Source: RGIG3178 sp963674495
Lineage (GTDB): Bacteria; Bacillota; Clostridia; Christensenellales; QAND01
DNA length: 64,000 nt
Reading direction: 5' to 3'
Assembly (NCBI GenBank): GCA_963674495.2
Contig: CAXXLG010000001.1
Span: 372,001-436,000, forward strand
The notes below the pieces were generated by a model, which was given only the letters and a program-made list of their open reading frames with translations, had not been told where the DNA came from and made no database searches. The position numbers and the translations under genes were made by a program. Below, one piece after another: positions 25,801-34,372 of the stretch (positions within the stretch are counted from its first letter, which is position 1; every line of letters starts with the position of its first letter).

Positions 25801-25896
25801 GACCTTTCCCCTCGCTTTGTTTTATTGTACCCGCGATGGCTGTTTCTCGCAAAATCCTAACTTTATTTCTGGATACATTTTCGGGGGAAAGGTCAC

Positions 25897-25960
25897 TCTG
25901 GAGATGAACTCAGGGCCATTGTCTGCCTTGATTCGTTTAAACCTGTGTTTAGGAAGAATA
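25897..25960 (-). pseudogene. Fragment of a second transposase gene
   Basis: Minus-strand reading gives RFKRIKADNGPEFIS, the second-Asp region of an IS3/IS481-type DDE transposase, cut off exactly at the inverted repeat of the intact IS. It is a relic of an older insertion that the IS3 element interrupted or joined. Confidence 0.65.
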
Positions 25961-26098
25961 GACGATTACAGTTTTTGACTAGAAGTGCTTTTTGATGGTA
26001 GTATCACTTATAAAGATGTTATAATATTTCTTCTTGTAGTAGAGATGCAAACAATACATGCGATTGATATTAAATATACGGAAAGCTGATGAGTATAT

Positions 26099-27004
26099 AT
26101 GTACAATCCACAAATTGAAACATTCATTAGAGTAGCAGAGGCAAGTAGCTTTTCGAAAGCGGCCGAAGCGATGTATATATCGCCAACTGCTGTTATCAAG
26201 CAGATAAACAAATTAGAAGAGGAATTGGGGCTTCAGCTATTTGTTAGGACTCATCGAGGAGTTAGCTTGACAGAGTCTGGGAAGTCTTTATATAAAGACG
26301 TAAAATACCTTATCAAATATTCTAATGACTCAGTTGCCAGAGCAAGAGAAGCGACACTTTATAAAAAAAATATTATTCGTATTGGAACATCGTTTATGAC
26401 GCCAAGTGATTTTTTAATTGAATTATGGCCGAAGCTTCATGAACAATATCCGGAAATCAAGATTCAGCTTATTGCGTTCGAAGACACACCAGAGAACGCT
26501 CGGGAAATTATGAGAAATTTTGGCCAAAACATCGATATTGTTGCGGGATTATTTGACGATGGAATAATGGAAAGACGCGGGTGCCTTGCACTTGAACTCT
26601 CAAAAGAGCCAATTCGTGTAGCGGTATCCGTTCATCATAGATTGGCATCAAAAAGCAAGCTGACGATGGAGGATCTCGATGGAGAGAACTTAATGTTGAT
26701 TCAACGGAAATGGAATAGCTACGTAGATGATTTGCGCGATGATTTGTTGCAAAACTATAAAAATATTAATATTATAGATTTTGAGTTTTACAATATGGAA
26801 GTATTTAATCAATGCGAAAACGGTAATAACATTCTCATGGCAACTGATGGTTCGAAAAAAGTTCATCCTCTATTAAAAATTCTGCCTGTTGAATGGAATC
26901 ATAGCATACCATTTGGGCTGTTTTATTCGCCATCACCGTCTAGAACGGTGCAGAAATTTTTAGATAATGTAAAAACCGTTCTAGGTTTAGATCAAACACG
27001 TTAG
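26099..27004 (+). CDS. LysR-family transcriptional regulator
   Basis: A 301-residue protein with an N-terminal winged HTH (FIRVAEASSFSKAAEAMYISPTAVIKQINKLEEELGLQLFVRTHRGVSLTESG broken into the usual helices) and a C-terminal periplasmic-binding-type effector domain from about residue 90 (NIIRIGTSFMTPSDFLIE). It is the first gene of the catabolic block on the same strand as the permease, AOR, aldolase and dehydrogenase genes, so it probably controls them in response to their substrate. A hairpin terminator follows it. Confidence 0.88.
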   Translation: MYNPQIETFIRVAEASSFSKAAEAMYISPTAVIKQINKLEEELGLQLFVRTHRGVSLTESGKSLYKDVKYLIKYSNDSVARAREATLYKKNIIRIGTSFMTPSDFLIELWPKLHEQYPEIKIQLIAFEDTPENAREIMRNFGQNIDIVAGLFDDGIMERRGCLALELSKEPIRVAVSVHHRLASKSKLTMEDLDGENLMLIQRKWNSYVDDLRDDLLQNYKNINIIDFEFYNMEVFNQCENGNNILMATDGSKKVHPLLKILPVEWNHSIPFGLFYSPSPSRTVQKFLDNVKTVLGLDQTR

Positions 27005-27097
27005 CTATAACCATATAGTTCAGACTGGTGAACATATAGAGACTTCTGCAGAAGTCTCTATTTTTTTATAATTACTTTAAAGAATAAGCGTTAGATG
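27001..27097 (+). repeat. Direct repeat flanking the permease gene, copy 1
   Basis: TTAGCTATAACCAT...ACTGGTGAA...GAGACTTCTG-AGAAGTCTC...TATAATTAC...GAATAAGC, closely repeated at 29148-29240. Weaker similarity runs on to about 27180. It includes a hairpin terminator after lysR. Confidence 0.7.
27037..27067 (+). terminator. Intrinsic terminator after the LysR gene
   Basis: TAGAGACTTCT and AGAAGTCTCTA are perfectly complementary (24-base palindrome), followed by seven T. The remaining ~335 bases up to the permease gene show no gene. Confidence 0.85.
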
Positions 27098-27403
27098 TTT
27101 CCATTACCCTGGCAAACAATCAGAACAGTTAAAGAAAAAGTGCTTGGTCATAGGTGCTAATCGGAATGATTATACAGCAAATAAGTTGAAAGAAAAAGAA
27201 TAATGTTTAGCTTAAATATCTCGCATGGCTTGAATTGATGTGAGAAATATATGTCGTCTTAAATAAAAACTTAAAAATCACCGTAAGTTGCTGCGGTTAA
27301 GGAGGGCGGAAAGAAGAGCAGCAAGACTCAATGGTCCATGAAATAGTAATAGAGTAATTGCAATGAAAGACTAATACAGTTAAATAAAAAGGGAGGAATA
27401 TTA

Positions 27404-29050
27404 ATGGAAATTACTGTAATCCAAGCGGTCCTTTTGGCGGCATGGTACTGGTGGTCCAATATATATGGCGGATATGGCATATGGTTTGGAATGGCACTTT
27501 TTACAGGAATGATGAGTGGCATTATACTTGGGGATGTTTCCACAGGGCTGAAAATTGGAGCGACCATTCAACCGATGTTCTTGGCGTTTACAGGTGCCGG
27601 CGGAACGGTCGTTTGGGATCAGCCTGCAGGGACAATTATGGGTGTTGCGATCACGATGGCTGGCGGATTGCCGCTGGATCAGGCTCTAACCATTGCAGTT
27701 CCCGTATCACTGATGTTTGCGCAGATGCATACTGTACGCCGTATCTGGTTTGCCTATCCGGCAGCCCAGTCTGATAAAGCAGCCTTAAAGGGTAACGATC
27801 GTGCCATCCTCTTTTATGGACAATGGTTCTGCTGGTTATCCAAGATCGTACTCTACTTCATTCCCATGCTTCTGTCCATCATGTTGGGCGCCGAAGCAAT
27901 CGGTAAACTGATGGCAAACCTACCAATGTGGGTCACAAATGCACTGAGCTGTGTCGGCGGCATGCTTCCATCCATAGGTATGGCGATGACCATCCGCGTC
28001 ATTGGGCGTCCGAGCTTCCTGCCCTACTTCCTGGGTGGCTACTTCCTGGTTGAGTACACGGGAATTGGTGGCTTGTTCCTTGCATTCATCGGACTGTTCT
28101 TTGCATTCCAGTATTATCTGATGTTAGATATCAAACATGAAGACGATGACAACGCAGCGGATCAGAGCGCAGCTGGTGCTGCAGCCTTGGACGAAACCAC
28201 AAAGCGAATATTGACAAAGAAAGATGTTTCCAACATGTTTTTGCGCTGGTGGTGGTATTGCGAACAGAGCAACAGCTTTGCCCGTCTGCAGTCCGTTGCA
28301 TACTGTTGCGCGTTCATCCCGTGCCTGAAGAAACTCTATGGCAACGATCCTGAGGAGTACTCGGCAGCATTGCAGCGCCACCTGATGTTCTTCAACACAG
28401 AGGGCATCTGGGGTAGTGTCATTCATGGCATCACGTTAGCGATGGAGGAGCAGAGAGCATTGGGCGCTCCCATTGGTGCAGATGCCATCACAGGTATCAA
28501 GGCCGGTTTGATGGGACCGTTCGCTGGTGTCGGCGACACGATCGACTGGGCAACATTTATGCCATTGGTCTATATCCTGTTCATACCGATGGCAGCGAAC
28601 GGGAACATGATGGGTGCGATCTTACCGTTTGCAGTTGTTGGAGCCGTTACATATATTGAAGGGCATATTTACAGTAGACTCGGCTATCGTCTTGGCACAA
28701 GGGCCGCATTGAACATCCTGCAGGGTAAAGCGATTAATACGTTTATCTCCTGCGCATCAGTACTTGGCTTGTTTATGATGGGTGGACTATCTGCATCAAT
28801 GGTACATGTAGTAACACCGCTGTATATCCCGACAGCAGCAAATCCAGCGCTGGTGCAGTCCAACATCTTAGACGCGATCGCCCCCGGCATCCTGCCGTTA
28901 GTGGTTATTTTGGGAACGTATAAATACATCATGAGTGGCAATAGCATTACAAAAGCTACGTTGTATTTGACCGCTTTCGGCCTTGTTGCAGGCGCGCTCG
29001 GCATCCTAGGCGGCGGCGGCTTGATCTTCAAAGCCTATGCTGCGATGTAA
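27404..29050 (+). CDS. Mannose-family PTS EIIC-EIID fusion permease
   Basis: A 548-residue membrane protein. Residues 1-~240 are an EIIC domain (PF03609 type; many membrane helices, GVAITMAGGLPLDQALTIAVPVSLMFAQ). Residues ~265-548 are an EIID domain (LTKKDVSNMFLRWWWYCEQSNSFARLQS, then MEEQRALGAPI and GIKAGLMGPFAGVGDTIDWAT). IIC and IID are normally separate proteins. No IIA or IIB gene is nearby, so phosphorylation must use subunits from elsewhere, or the protein may act as a facilitator. GGGAGG precedes the ATG. Confidence 0.82.
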   Translation: MEITVIQAVLLAAWYWWSNIYGGYGIWFGMALFTGMMSGIILGDVSTGLKIGATIQPMFLAFTGAGGTVVWDQPAGTIMGVAITMAGGLPLDQALTIAVPVSLMFAQMHTVRRIWFAYPAAQSDKAALKGNDRAILFYGQWFCWLSKIVLYFIPMLLSIMLGAEAIGKLMANLPMWVTNALSCVGGMLPSIGMAMTIRVIGRPSFLPYFLGGYFLVEYTGIGGLFLAFIGLFFAFQYYLMLDIKHEDDDNAADQSAAGAAALDETTKRILTKKDVSNMFLRWWWYCEQSNSFARLQSVAYCCAFIPCLKKLYGNDPEEYSAALQRHLMFFNTEGIWGSVIHGITLAMEEQRALGAPIGADAITGIKAGLMGPFAGVGDTIDWATFMPLVYILFIPMAANGNMMGAILPFAVVGAVTYIEGHIYSRLGYRLGTRAALNILQGKAINTFISCASVLGLFMMGGLSASMVHVVTPLYIPTAANPALVQSNILDAIAPGILPLVVILGTYKYIMSGNSITKATLYLTAFGLVAGALGILGGGGLIFKAYAAM

Positions 29051-29071
29051 GACAAGATGTAAGACAAGTAG

Positions 29072-29104
29072 AAAAAGAACCGACCCTAGGGTCGGTTCTT
29101 TTTA
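29072..29104 (+). terminator. Intrinsic terminator after the permease gene
   Basis: AAAAAGAACCGACCC and GGGTCGGTTCTTTTT form an almost perfect palindrome with A and T tails. Confidence 0.92.
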
Positions 29105-29147
29105 GGATAAGGCTAAAAGCTTTTTTTGGTTTAAGTCGTATCCATTA

Positions 29148-29240
29148 GCTATAACCATTGGGTTTAAACTGGTGAATAAATCGAGACTTCTGCCGAAGTC
29201 TCGATCTATTTATAATTACCCTTGAGAATAAGCATTGGAG
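29148..29240 (+). repeat. Direct repeat flanking the permease gene, copy 2
   Basis: TTAGCTATAACCAT...ACTGGTGAA...CGAGACTTCTGCCGAAGTCTCG...TATAATTAC...GAATAAGC. The hairpin arms differ from copy 1 but stay paired, so the hairpin is conserved by compensating changes. Similarity continues weakly to about 29330. No gene is seen between 29105 and 29507. Confidence 0.7.
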
Positions 29241-29507
29241 AATTTCAGAGCTCTGTTAGAAAAATGAGAAGGTTTAGGGCAATGTGATTGGCCCATAGAT
29301 GCTAAGTGGATACGTATGACTATTTTTCGAAAATGTACTAAAGAAATAGGCTGGGAATTTATGCGAACGAGAGTCCTCCATTATTTGATTGGGCCAAAAT
29401 CGAGGGGGACGTATGTCGTCTTGTCCCGAATATTTATATAAAAACAATTGCGGAACAAGAAGAACAAAACGAAGCAATGTCCCTAGTTGCTATTTAGGAT
29501 GTGAAAT

Positions 29508-30878
29508 ATGGAAGCCAGCTCGAATAAATCAGAAAATTGTAAAGAGGCAAGGATATGGACAAGGCCCTTTCTTAAAATTATGAATATTACTTTTTTCTGC
29601 ACGCTTAGCAACAGCATGCTGACCCAAGCGATCCCACTATATGTAATATTTTTAGGTAGTAGCAATGCTGTTGCAGGTGTGCTTACAGGAGTATTTACAA
29701 TTACATCACTATTGTTCAGACCTTTATTTGGCAACATGGTAGATGTAAAAGGGCGTAAAACCATACTTATGACTGGCTTAGGACTCTATTTGATAACCAG
29801 CATGAGTTATAGCTTAATACCCGCTGTACTTGTTGTTCTGTTATTACGAGGGATACAAGGGGTAGGTAACAGTGCCTTTTCTACTACAGCCGGAACGGTT
29901 GTTGCTGACATATTACCGCGAAACAGGATTAGTGAAGGCATAGGATATTATGGCGTATCTTTTGATATCGCCACAGCTTTTGGCCCCGCCCTCATGTTGT
30001 TTTTAAGGGATGGTTTTGGATATAGCAGTGTCTTTTATTCGTGTGCTGCGATAGTTCTTGTGGCTTTCGGGATTGGTTGGACAATGAATTATGAAAAAAA
30101 GAAAACATCAAACAAACCAAGAATAAGTTTGAATAATGAAATAAAAGGGCCAAATAAGTTTAAATTGAAAACGGCTTTTGAAGTATCTGCAATACCCGCG
30201 TCATTTGTGCTTTTGTTAATCGCTTGTCCTCTGGGATTAACGTACACTTTTTTAGTCAGATTCAGCGAATCGTTAGGGATAACAGGCATCGGATTGTATT
30301 TTACAATAAACGCACTATCCATGCTCGTAACTAGATTGTTTATTGGGAGATTGTGCGATAAATTCGGAGCTGACCGGATTCTGCCTCCTGGTCTCCTCAT
30401 GGATTTTTTAGGCATACTTGTCATTGCGCTAGCACGCTCGCTTCACATGTTTTTACTAGCAGCACTCTTTATGGGAATAGGATGGGGGATGGTTGGCCCA
30501 ACCATCCAAGCATTGGTTATGCGTAATGCGCCCTTTAATCGAAGAGGAGCTGCCAGCGCGACGTATTATGCAGCCGTCGATATTGGTGTTGGAGGAGGTT
30601 CTATGCTAGGAGGAATTTTAACTCAGACGATTGGGTACGCAGCAACATGGGCTTTTAATCTAGTATTTATTATCGGCGCAATGGTCATGTTCCTTTTAGT
30701 AATCAGGAAGAAACTAGTAAAAGAAAGAGAATACAGAAGCAATATCCTAGACCATTTTAATGCTGAGGAGAGGGGGGGCACGCGCCAAAATGTTCGGCTA
30801 CGTTGTCACCCCTACAGTAAACGATCAAGCGATTTAAAGAAGAGCACTCGATCGAGTATCCATGATGACTATTTATAA
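29508..30878 (+). CDS. Major facilitator superfamily transporter
   Basis: A 456-residue protein with 12 predicted membrane helices. The loop 2-3 signature is GNMVDVKGRKTILMTG, repeated in the second half as GRLCDKFGADRILPPG, and TM4 has the RGIQGVGNSAFSTTAG motif typical of drug:H+ antiporter-like MFS. The charged C-terminal tail of about 50 residues is unusually long. AGGATG stands 6 bases before ATG 29508. It lies between the EIIC-EIID gene and the AOR gene and probably moves a substrate or product of the same pathway. Confidence 0.82.
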   Translation: MEASSNKSENCKEARIWTRPFLKIMNITFFCTLSNSMLTQAIPLYVIFLGSSNAVAGVLTGVFTITSLLFRPLFGNMVDVKGRKTILMTGLGLYLITSMSYSLIPAVLVVLLLRGIQGVGNSAFSTTAGTVVADILPRNRISEGIGYYGVSFDIATAFGPALMLFLRDGFGYSSVFYSCAAIVLVAFGIGWTMNYEKKKTSNKPRISLNNEIKGPNKFKLKTAFEVSAIPASFVLLLIACPLGLTYTFLVRFSESLGITGIGLYFTINALSMLVTRLFIGRLCDKFGADRILPPGLLMDFLGILVIALARSLHMFLLAALFMGIGWGMVGPTIQALVMRNAPFNRRGAASATYYAAVDIGVGGGSMLGGILTQTIGYAATWAFNLVFIIGAMVMFLLVIRKKLVKEREYRSNILDHFNAEERGGTRQNVRLRCHPYSKRSSDLKKSTRSSIHDDYL

Positions 30879-30902
30879 TGGCGTGCATTGATTATAGGTT
30901 TA

Positions 30903-30935
30903 AATTCTCCTAAACGTTAGGAGTTCAGGAGAATT
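30903..30935. promoter_or_regulatory. Nested inverted repeats upstream of the AOR gene
   Basis: AATTCTCCT (30903) pairs with AGGAGAATT (30927). Inside it, CTCCTAA-ACG-TTAGGAG is a second palindrome sharing the same left arm. The two structures exclude each other. It may be a terminator for the MFS gene, an operator or a switch. Confidence 0.45.
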
Positions 30936-30995
30936 ACAGGTGGCAAAATTATAGTCTTCACCAGATACTTTCAAAAAGCATAAGGAGGAATAATT

Positions 30996-32942
30996 ATGTC
31001 GTATGGTTACAACAACAAGATTCTGATGGTTAATCTGTCCACAGGGGAAATGAATGTGGAAGAACCCGGAGATAAGTTCTATCGGATGTATTTGGGTGGC
31101 GAAGGCATCGGCGTATATTACTGTATGCGCGATATCCCCGCAAATGCTGACCCGCTGGGCCCAAATAATGTATTGGCCATTTCCGCTGGCGTTGTCACTG
31201 GCGCACCGGTTATGGCCGCGTCCCGTATCAATTCCAATGCAAAGTCCCCTGTAACCGGTGGAATTGGCGATGCGCAGGGCGGTGGATATTTCGGCCCCGT
31301 GTTGAAATTCGCTGGCTATGATGCCGTGATATTCAAAGGGAAATCCGAAAAACCTGTATACCTGTTTGTCCAGGATGGCAAGGCGGAGCTTCGGGACGCA
31401 ACCCACATTTGGGGTATGACCACGAAGGACTACGAAGCAAAATTAAGAGAAGAAATCAGCCGCGATGTTGTCGTGTGCGGCATTGGTCCTGCGGGTGAAA
31501 AGCTCTGTACCTACGCATGTATCATCAACGAACGCAAACATGCCAACGGACGTAACGGCATGGGTGCCGTTATGGGCAGCAAAAACCTCAAGTGCATTGC
31601 GGCCATCGGGAAAAAACCAACGTATGAGTATGCGGACCCGGCTCTTTTACAAAAGAACCTGCGCTACGCGGGCGAATGGGCGAAAACATCGCCCCAGGTT
31701 GCGATAATGAAACAATTCGGTACAAACGGGTTCATCATGAGCCAAAATGAAGCCGGTATGTTGCCAACCAGAAACTTCTCGGAAGGGTATTTTGAACAGA
31801 CAGAACAAACATTAACGTCGATCGTTATGGAAGACACCATGTCATTGGGCAATGAGCGCTGTTATATGTGCAACATCGCCTGTAAGCGTCATGTCAAGTG
31901 CACCAAGGAGGAACATGGCTGGGATGTAGACGAGGCATATGGCGGCCCCGAATATGAGACAGTTGCCATGTGGGGCAGCGACCTGATGATCGATGACATG
32001 GCAACCGTTGCCAAAGCCAACGAGATCTGTAACGCCTATGGAATTGATACTATGTCTACCGGCGCAACCGTCGCCTTTGCCATGGATCTATATGAAGCGG
32101 GTTTGCTGACCAAGGAGCAATGCTATGGCCACGAGCTTACATTCGGCAACCGGACGGGTGCCATTGATCTTCTTACGCGTATCGTAAACCGCGATGGTTG
32201 GCTGGGCAACCTGCTGGCAGACGGCATTGCTGCCGCCGCTGAGGAGATTGGCAGCGGCGCTGAGTACTATAACATGAGCACCAAAAACAACCCATATCCA
32301 GCGCATATGCCACAGGTAAAAAAGAACATGGCTGTACACTATGCGATCAACGAACACGGAGCAGATCATTGCACAGTAGCTCATGACCCGGACAACGATG
32401 TAGGAGGATTCGAAGGCGTCGCGGCGCTCGGCCAATACGCCATGAGCATCTATGAACCGGTCCCGTACCGCCAGGATGTGGAAGGCAAGATGAAATTGAA
32501 TTATTATTCACATATCCAGAACGCTGTGTACAATTCCATTTGCGTGTGTTTGTTTGGATATGGTTCATCGCCTGGCAATTTATACAACATTGAACGCACA
32601 ATCGAAATTATCAACGGCGCAACCGGCTGGCAAACGAATTGGTGGGAGATAATGAAGTCCGCGGAACGCATACTGATACTCATGCGTTTGTTCAACCAAC
32701 GCGAGGGTTTCGGTGCCAAGGACGATGTTTTACCCAAACGCACGTTTGAGCAGAAGTTCTCCTACGGGCCTTCCGAGGGTGAACACGTAAATGAGAAAGC
32801 ATTCTATGAAATGCGTAGCTTATACTACGATATGGCTGGCCTGGACCAAGAAGGTCATCCGCGACATTCAAAGGTGGTAGAACTTGACCTTCAGTGGGCA
32901 GAAGATCTAGTCAAAGAAGCCGAGATTATAACTAAGAATTAA
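30996..32942 (+). CDS. Tungsten-type aldehyde:ferredoxin oxidoreductase
   Basis: A 648-residue member of the AOR family, which oxidises aldehydes to acids and reduces ferredoxin with a tungsten-bispterin and a 4Fe-4S cluster. The N-terminal half has the pterin-binding LGGEGIGVYY and PVTGGIGDAQGGGYFGP segments. The cluster ligands are CYMCNIACK (about residues 289-297) and a distal Cys in the SICVCLFGY stretch (about 515). The length is normal (600-700). AAGGAGG precedes the ATG. It lies with an aldolase and an alcohol dehydrogenase, whose products or substrates are aldehydes, and needs W or Mo that the operon at 1511-6208 could supply. Confidence 0.92.
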   Translation: MSYGYNNKILMVNLSTGEMNVEEPGDKFYRMYLGGEGIGVYYCMRDIPANADPLGPNNVLAISAGVVTGAPVMAASRINSNAKSPVTGGIGDAQGGGYFGPVLKFAGYDAVIFKGKSEKPVYLFVQDGKAELRDATHIWGMTTKDYEAKLREEISRDVVVCGIGPAGEKLCTYACIINERKHANGRNGMGAVMGSKNLKCIAAIGKKPTYEYADPALLQKNLRYAGEWAKTSPQVAIMKQFGTNGFIMSQNEAGMLPTRNFSEGYFEQTEQTLTSIVMEDTMSLGNERCYMCNIACKRHVKCTKEEHGWDVDEAYGGPEYETVAMWGSDLMIDDMATVAKANEICNAYGIDTMSTGATVAFAMDLYEAGLLTKEQCYGHELTFGNRTGAIDLLTRIVNRDGWLGNLLADGIAAAAEEIGSGAEYYNMSTKNNPYPAHMPQVKKNMAVHYAINEHGADHCTVAHDPDNDVGGFEGVAALGQYAMSIYEPVPYRQDVEGKMKLNYYSHIQNAVYNSICVCLFGYGSSPGNLYNIERTIEIINGATGWQTNWWEIMKSAERILILMRLFNQREGFGAKDDVLPKRTFEQKFSYGPSEGEHVNEKAFYEMRSLYYDMAGLDQEGHPRHSKVVELDLQWAEDLVKEAEIITKN

Positions 32943-33068
32943 GTTGGGATTGTATAGGATGAAGGGCGTTAATCTTTCTAGAAGCTTGAAAACTTATAAA
33001 TAATATATAGAGCCGTGAATCTAAAAAAGAAAACCAAGGCTATTACGCCTATATTAGGAGGAAACAAG

Positions 33069-33956
33069 ATGTTTGTAGCAATGAAAGAAATTTTAGACAA
33101 AGCGTATGAAAACAAGTACGGCGTACCTGCAGTAGTTGGTGGCGACGAATGTATGGTGCGTGCAGCCATTGAGGCTGCGGAGGAGACGAGTTCGCCGGTG
33201 ATTATTATCAGCGGGAATTACAGTATGTACGATCCTCGCTTCTATGGGAACATGGTACAGCACATAGCAAACCAAGCCTCGGTACCTGTAGCTCTTTGTT
33301 TGGATCACAGCCCAAGCTTTGAGGATGCGATGCTAGGCATTCAGGCTGGCTATTCCGCAGTCATGGTGGATCGCTCAATGCTTCCTTATGAGGAAAATGT
33401 GGCACAGGTTAAAGAGATCGTCAAAATTGCGCATGCTATTGGTATAACAGTCGAAGCAGAACTTGGACATGTAGGACAAGGTGACAACTATGCAGTTGAC
33501 GGCAATACGGCGATGACCGATCCGAATCAGGCAAAACAATTTATTGAAGAGACCGGAGTAGATTGTCTGGCAGTAGCCATAGGTACGGCACATGGCGCGT
33601 ACAAGGGCGTTCCAAAACTTCGTTTTGAACTGTTGGAAGAAATCAACAAGACGTGCGGGATCCCACTGGTTCTTCACGGAGGTAGCGGTAGCGGGGATGC
33701 TAACATTCAGAAGGCGTGCAGTATGGGAATTGCAAAAGTCAACATTGCCAATGATCTAATGCAGGCTGCCATCCGCGCTGTTAACGCAGTGGATATGACT
33801 GGGGATGGGGCATATGGATTTTTTCCTACGGCATATGCTGGCGTAAAGAAACAAGTTAAACATATGTTTGATGTTTGCGGATGTACTGGAAAAGCTTGGC
33901 ATAAATTGCCAAAACTCCCTAGTAATCCTATCGAATCGACCATATGGTCAGAATAG
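33069..33956 (+). CDS. Class II (zinc) ketose-bisphosphate aldolase
   Basis: A protein of about 295 residues of the FbaA/GatY/KbaY family. It shows LCLDHSPSFEDA (catalytic Asp and zinc His, near residue 80), EAELGHVGQGDN, GTAHGAYKG (zinc His, about 176) and LHGGSGSG (zinc His and phosphate loop, about 205). It splits a ketose phosphate into DHAP and an aldehyde. AGGAGG precedes ATG 33069. Fructose- and tagatose-bisphosphate, or other ketose phosphate, specificity cannot be told apart by eye. Its aldehyde product could feed the adjacent AOR. Confidence 0.88.
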   Translation: MFVAMKEILDKAYENKYGVPAVVGGDECMVRAAIEAAEETSSPVIIISGNYSMYDPRFYGNMVQHIANQASVPVALCLDHSPSFEDAMLGIQAGYSAVMVDRSMLPYEENVAQVKEIVKIAHAIGITVEAELGHVGQGDNYAVDGNTAMTDPNQAKQFIEETGVDCLAVAIGTAHGAYKGVPKLRFELLEEINKTCGIPLVLHGGSGSGDANIQKACSMGIAKVNIANDLMQAAIRAVNAVDMTGDGAYGFFPTAYAGVKKQVKHMFDVCGCTGKAWHKLPKLPSNPIESTIWSE

Positions 33957-34372
33957 TAGAGGTTATGAACATGTTATTTGGGCATTCTCGCGGGCTAAAC
34001 ATTTATCATGATGGCTTGTTCCACATTATCGTAAAGAAAGAATGTAGTAAAGCCTGCGGGGTTTGTTAAGGTTCTGCTGATTCTACACGACGGCAGTGAA
34101 ATCAACGACGATACCCAAGCCAAGTCAACTAGAGAAGGGATTTGGAAAGTCAATCTAGGATTGCCCTGTATAAAGCGGGCGAAAATCGTTAAACGATAAA
34201 GAAGGCGTACATGCGGAGCTGGGCTGCAAACTCATTAAGGCCGGGTATAAGGAAAGGATATGCTTATCCATCACATGAAACTGTTTAACCAGTATGACAA
34301 GGCCTGAGTTTGATTCAAACCCAAGATAATATTGAAACAATATATAAAAATTAAAGAGGGGGAAACAACATA
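33957..34372. other. Intergenic region between aldolase and dehydrogenase genes
   Basis: About 415 bases. A short open frame (about 34041-34190, ~50 residues, including VLLILHDGSEINDDTQ) looks protein-like but has no start signal and no family that I recognise; it may be a decayed gene. Nothing else is seen except the ribosome binding site of the next gene. Confidence 0.35.

Larger units (their letters stand above)
24633..25896 (-). mobile_element. IS3-family insertion sequence
   Basis: About 1264 bp with imperfect terminal inverted repeats: GTGATCTTACCCC...TGTGTCCAC...TTAGGATC at the left, and the complement of GTGACCTTTCCCCC...TGTATCCAG...TTAGGATT at the right. It carries orfA and orfB on the minus strand in a -1 arrangement. 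I see no clear target duplication. A decayed relative is found at 60072-60180. Confidence 0.85.
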
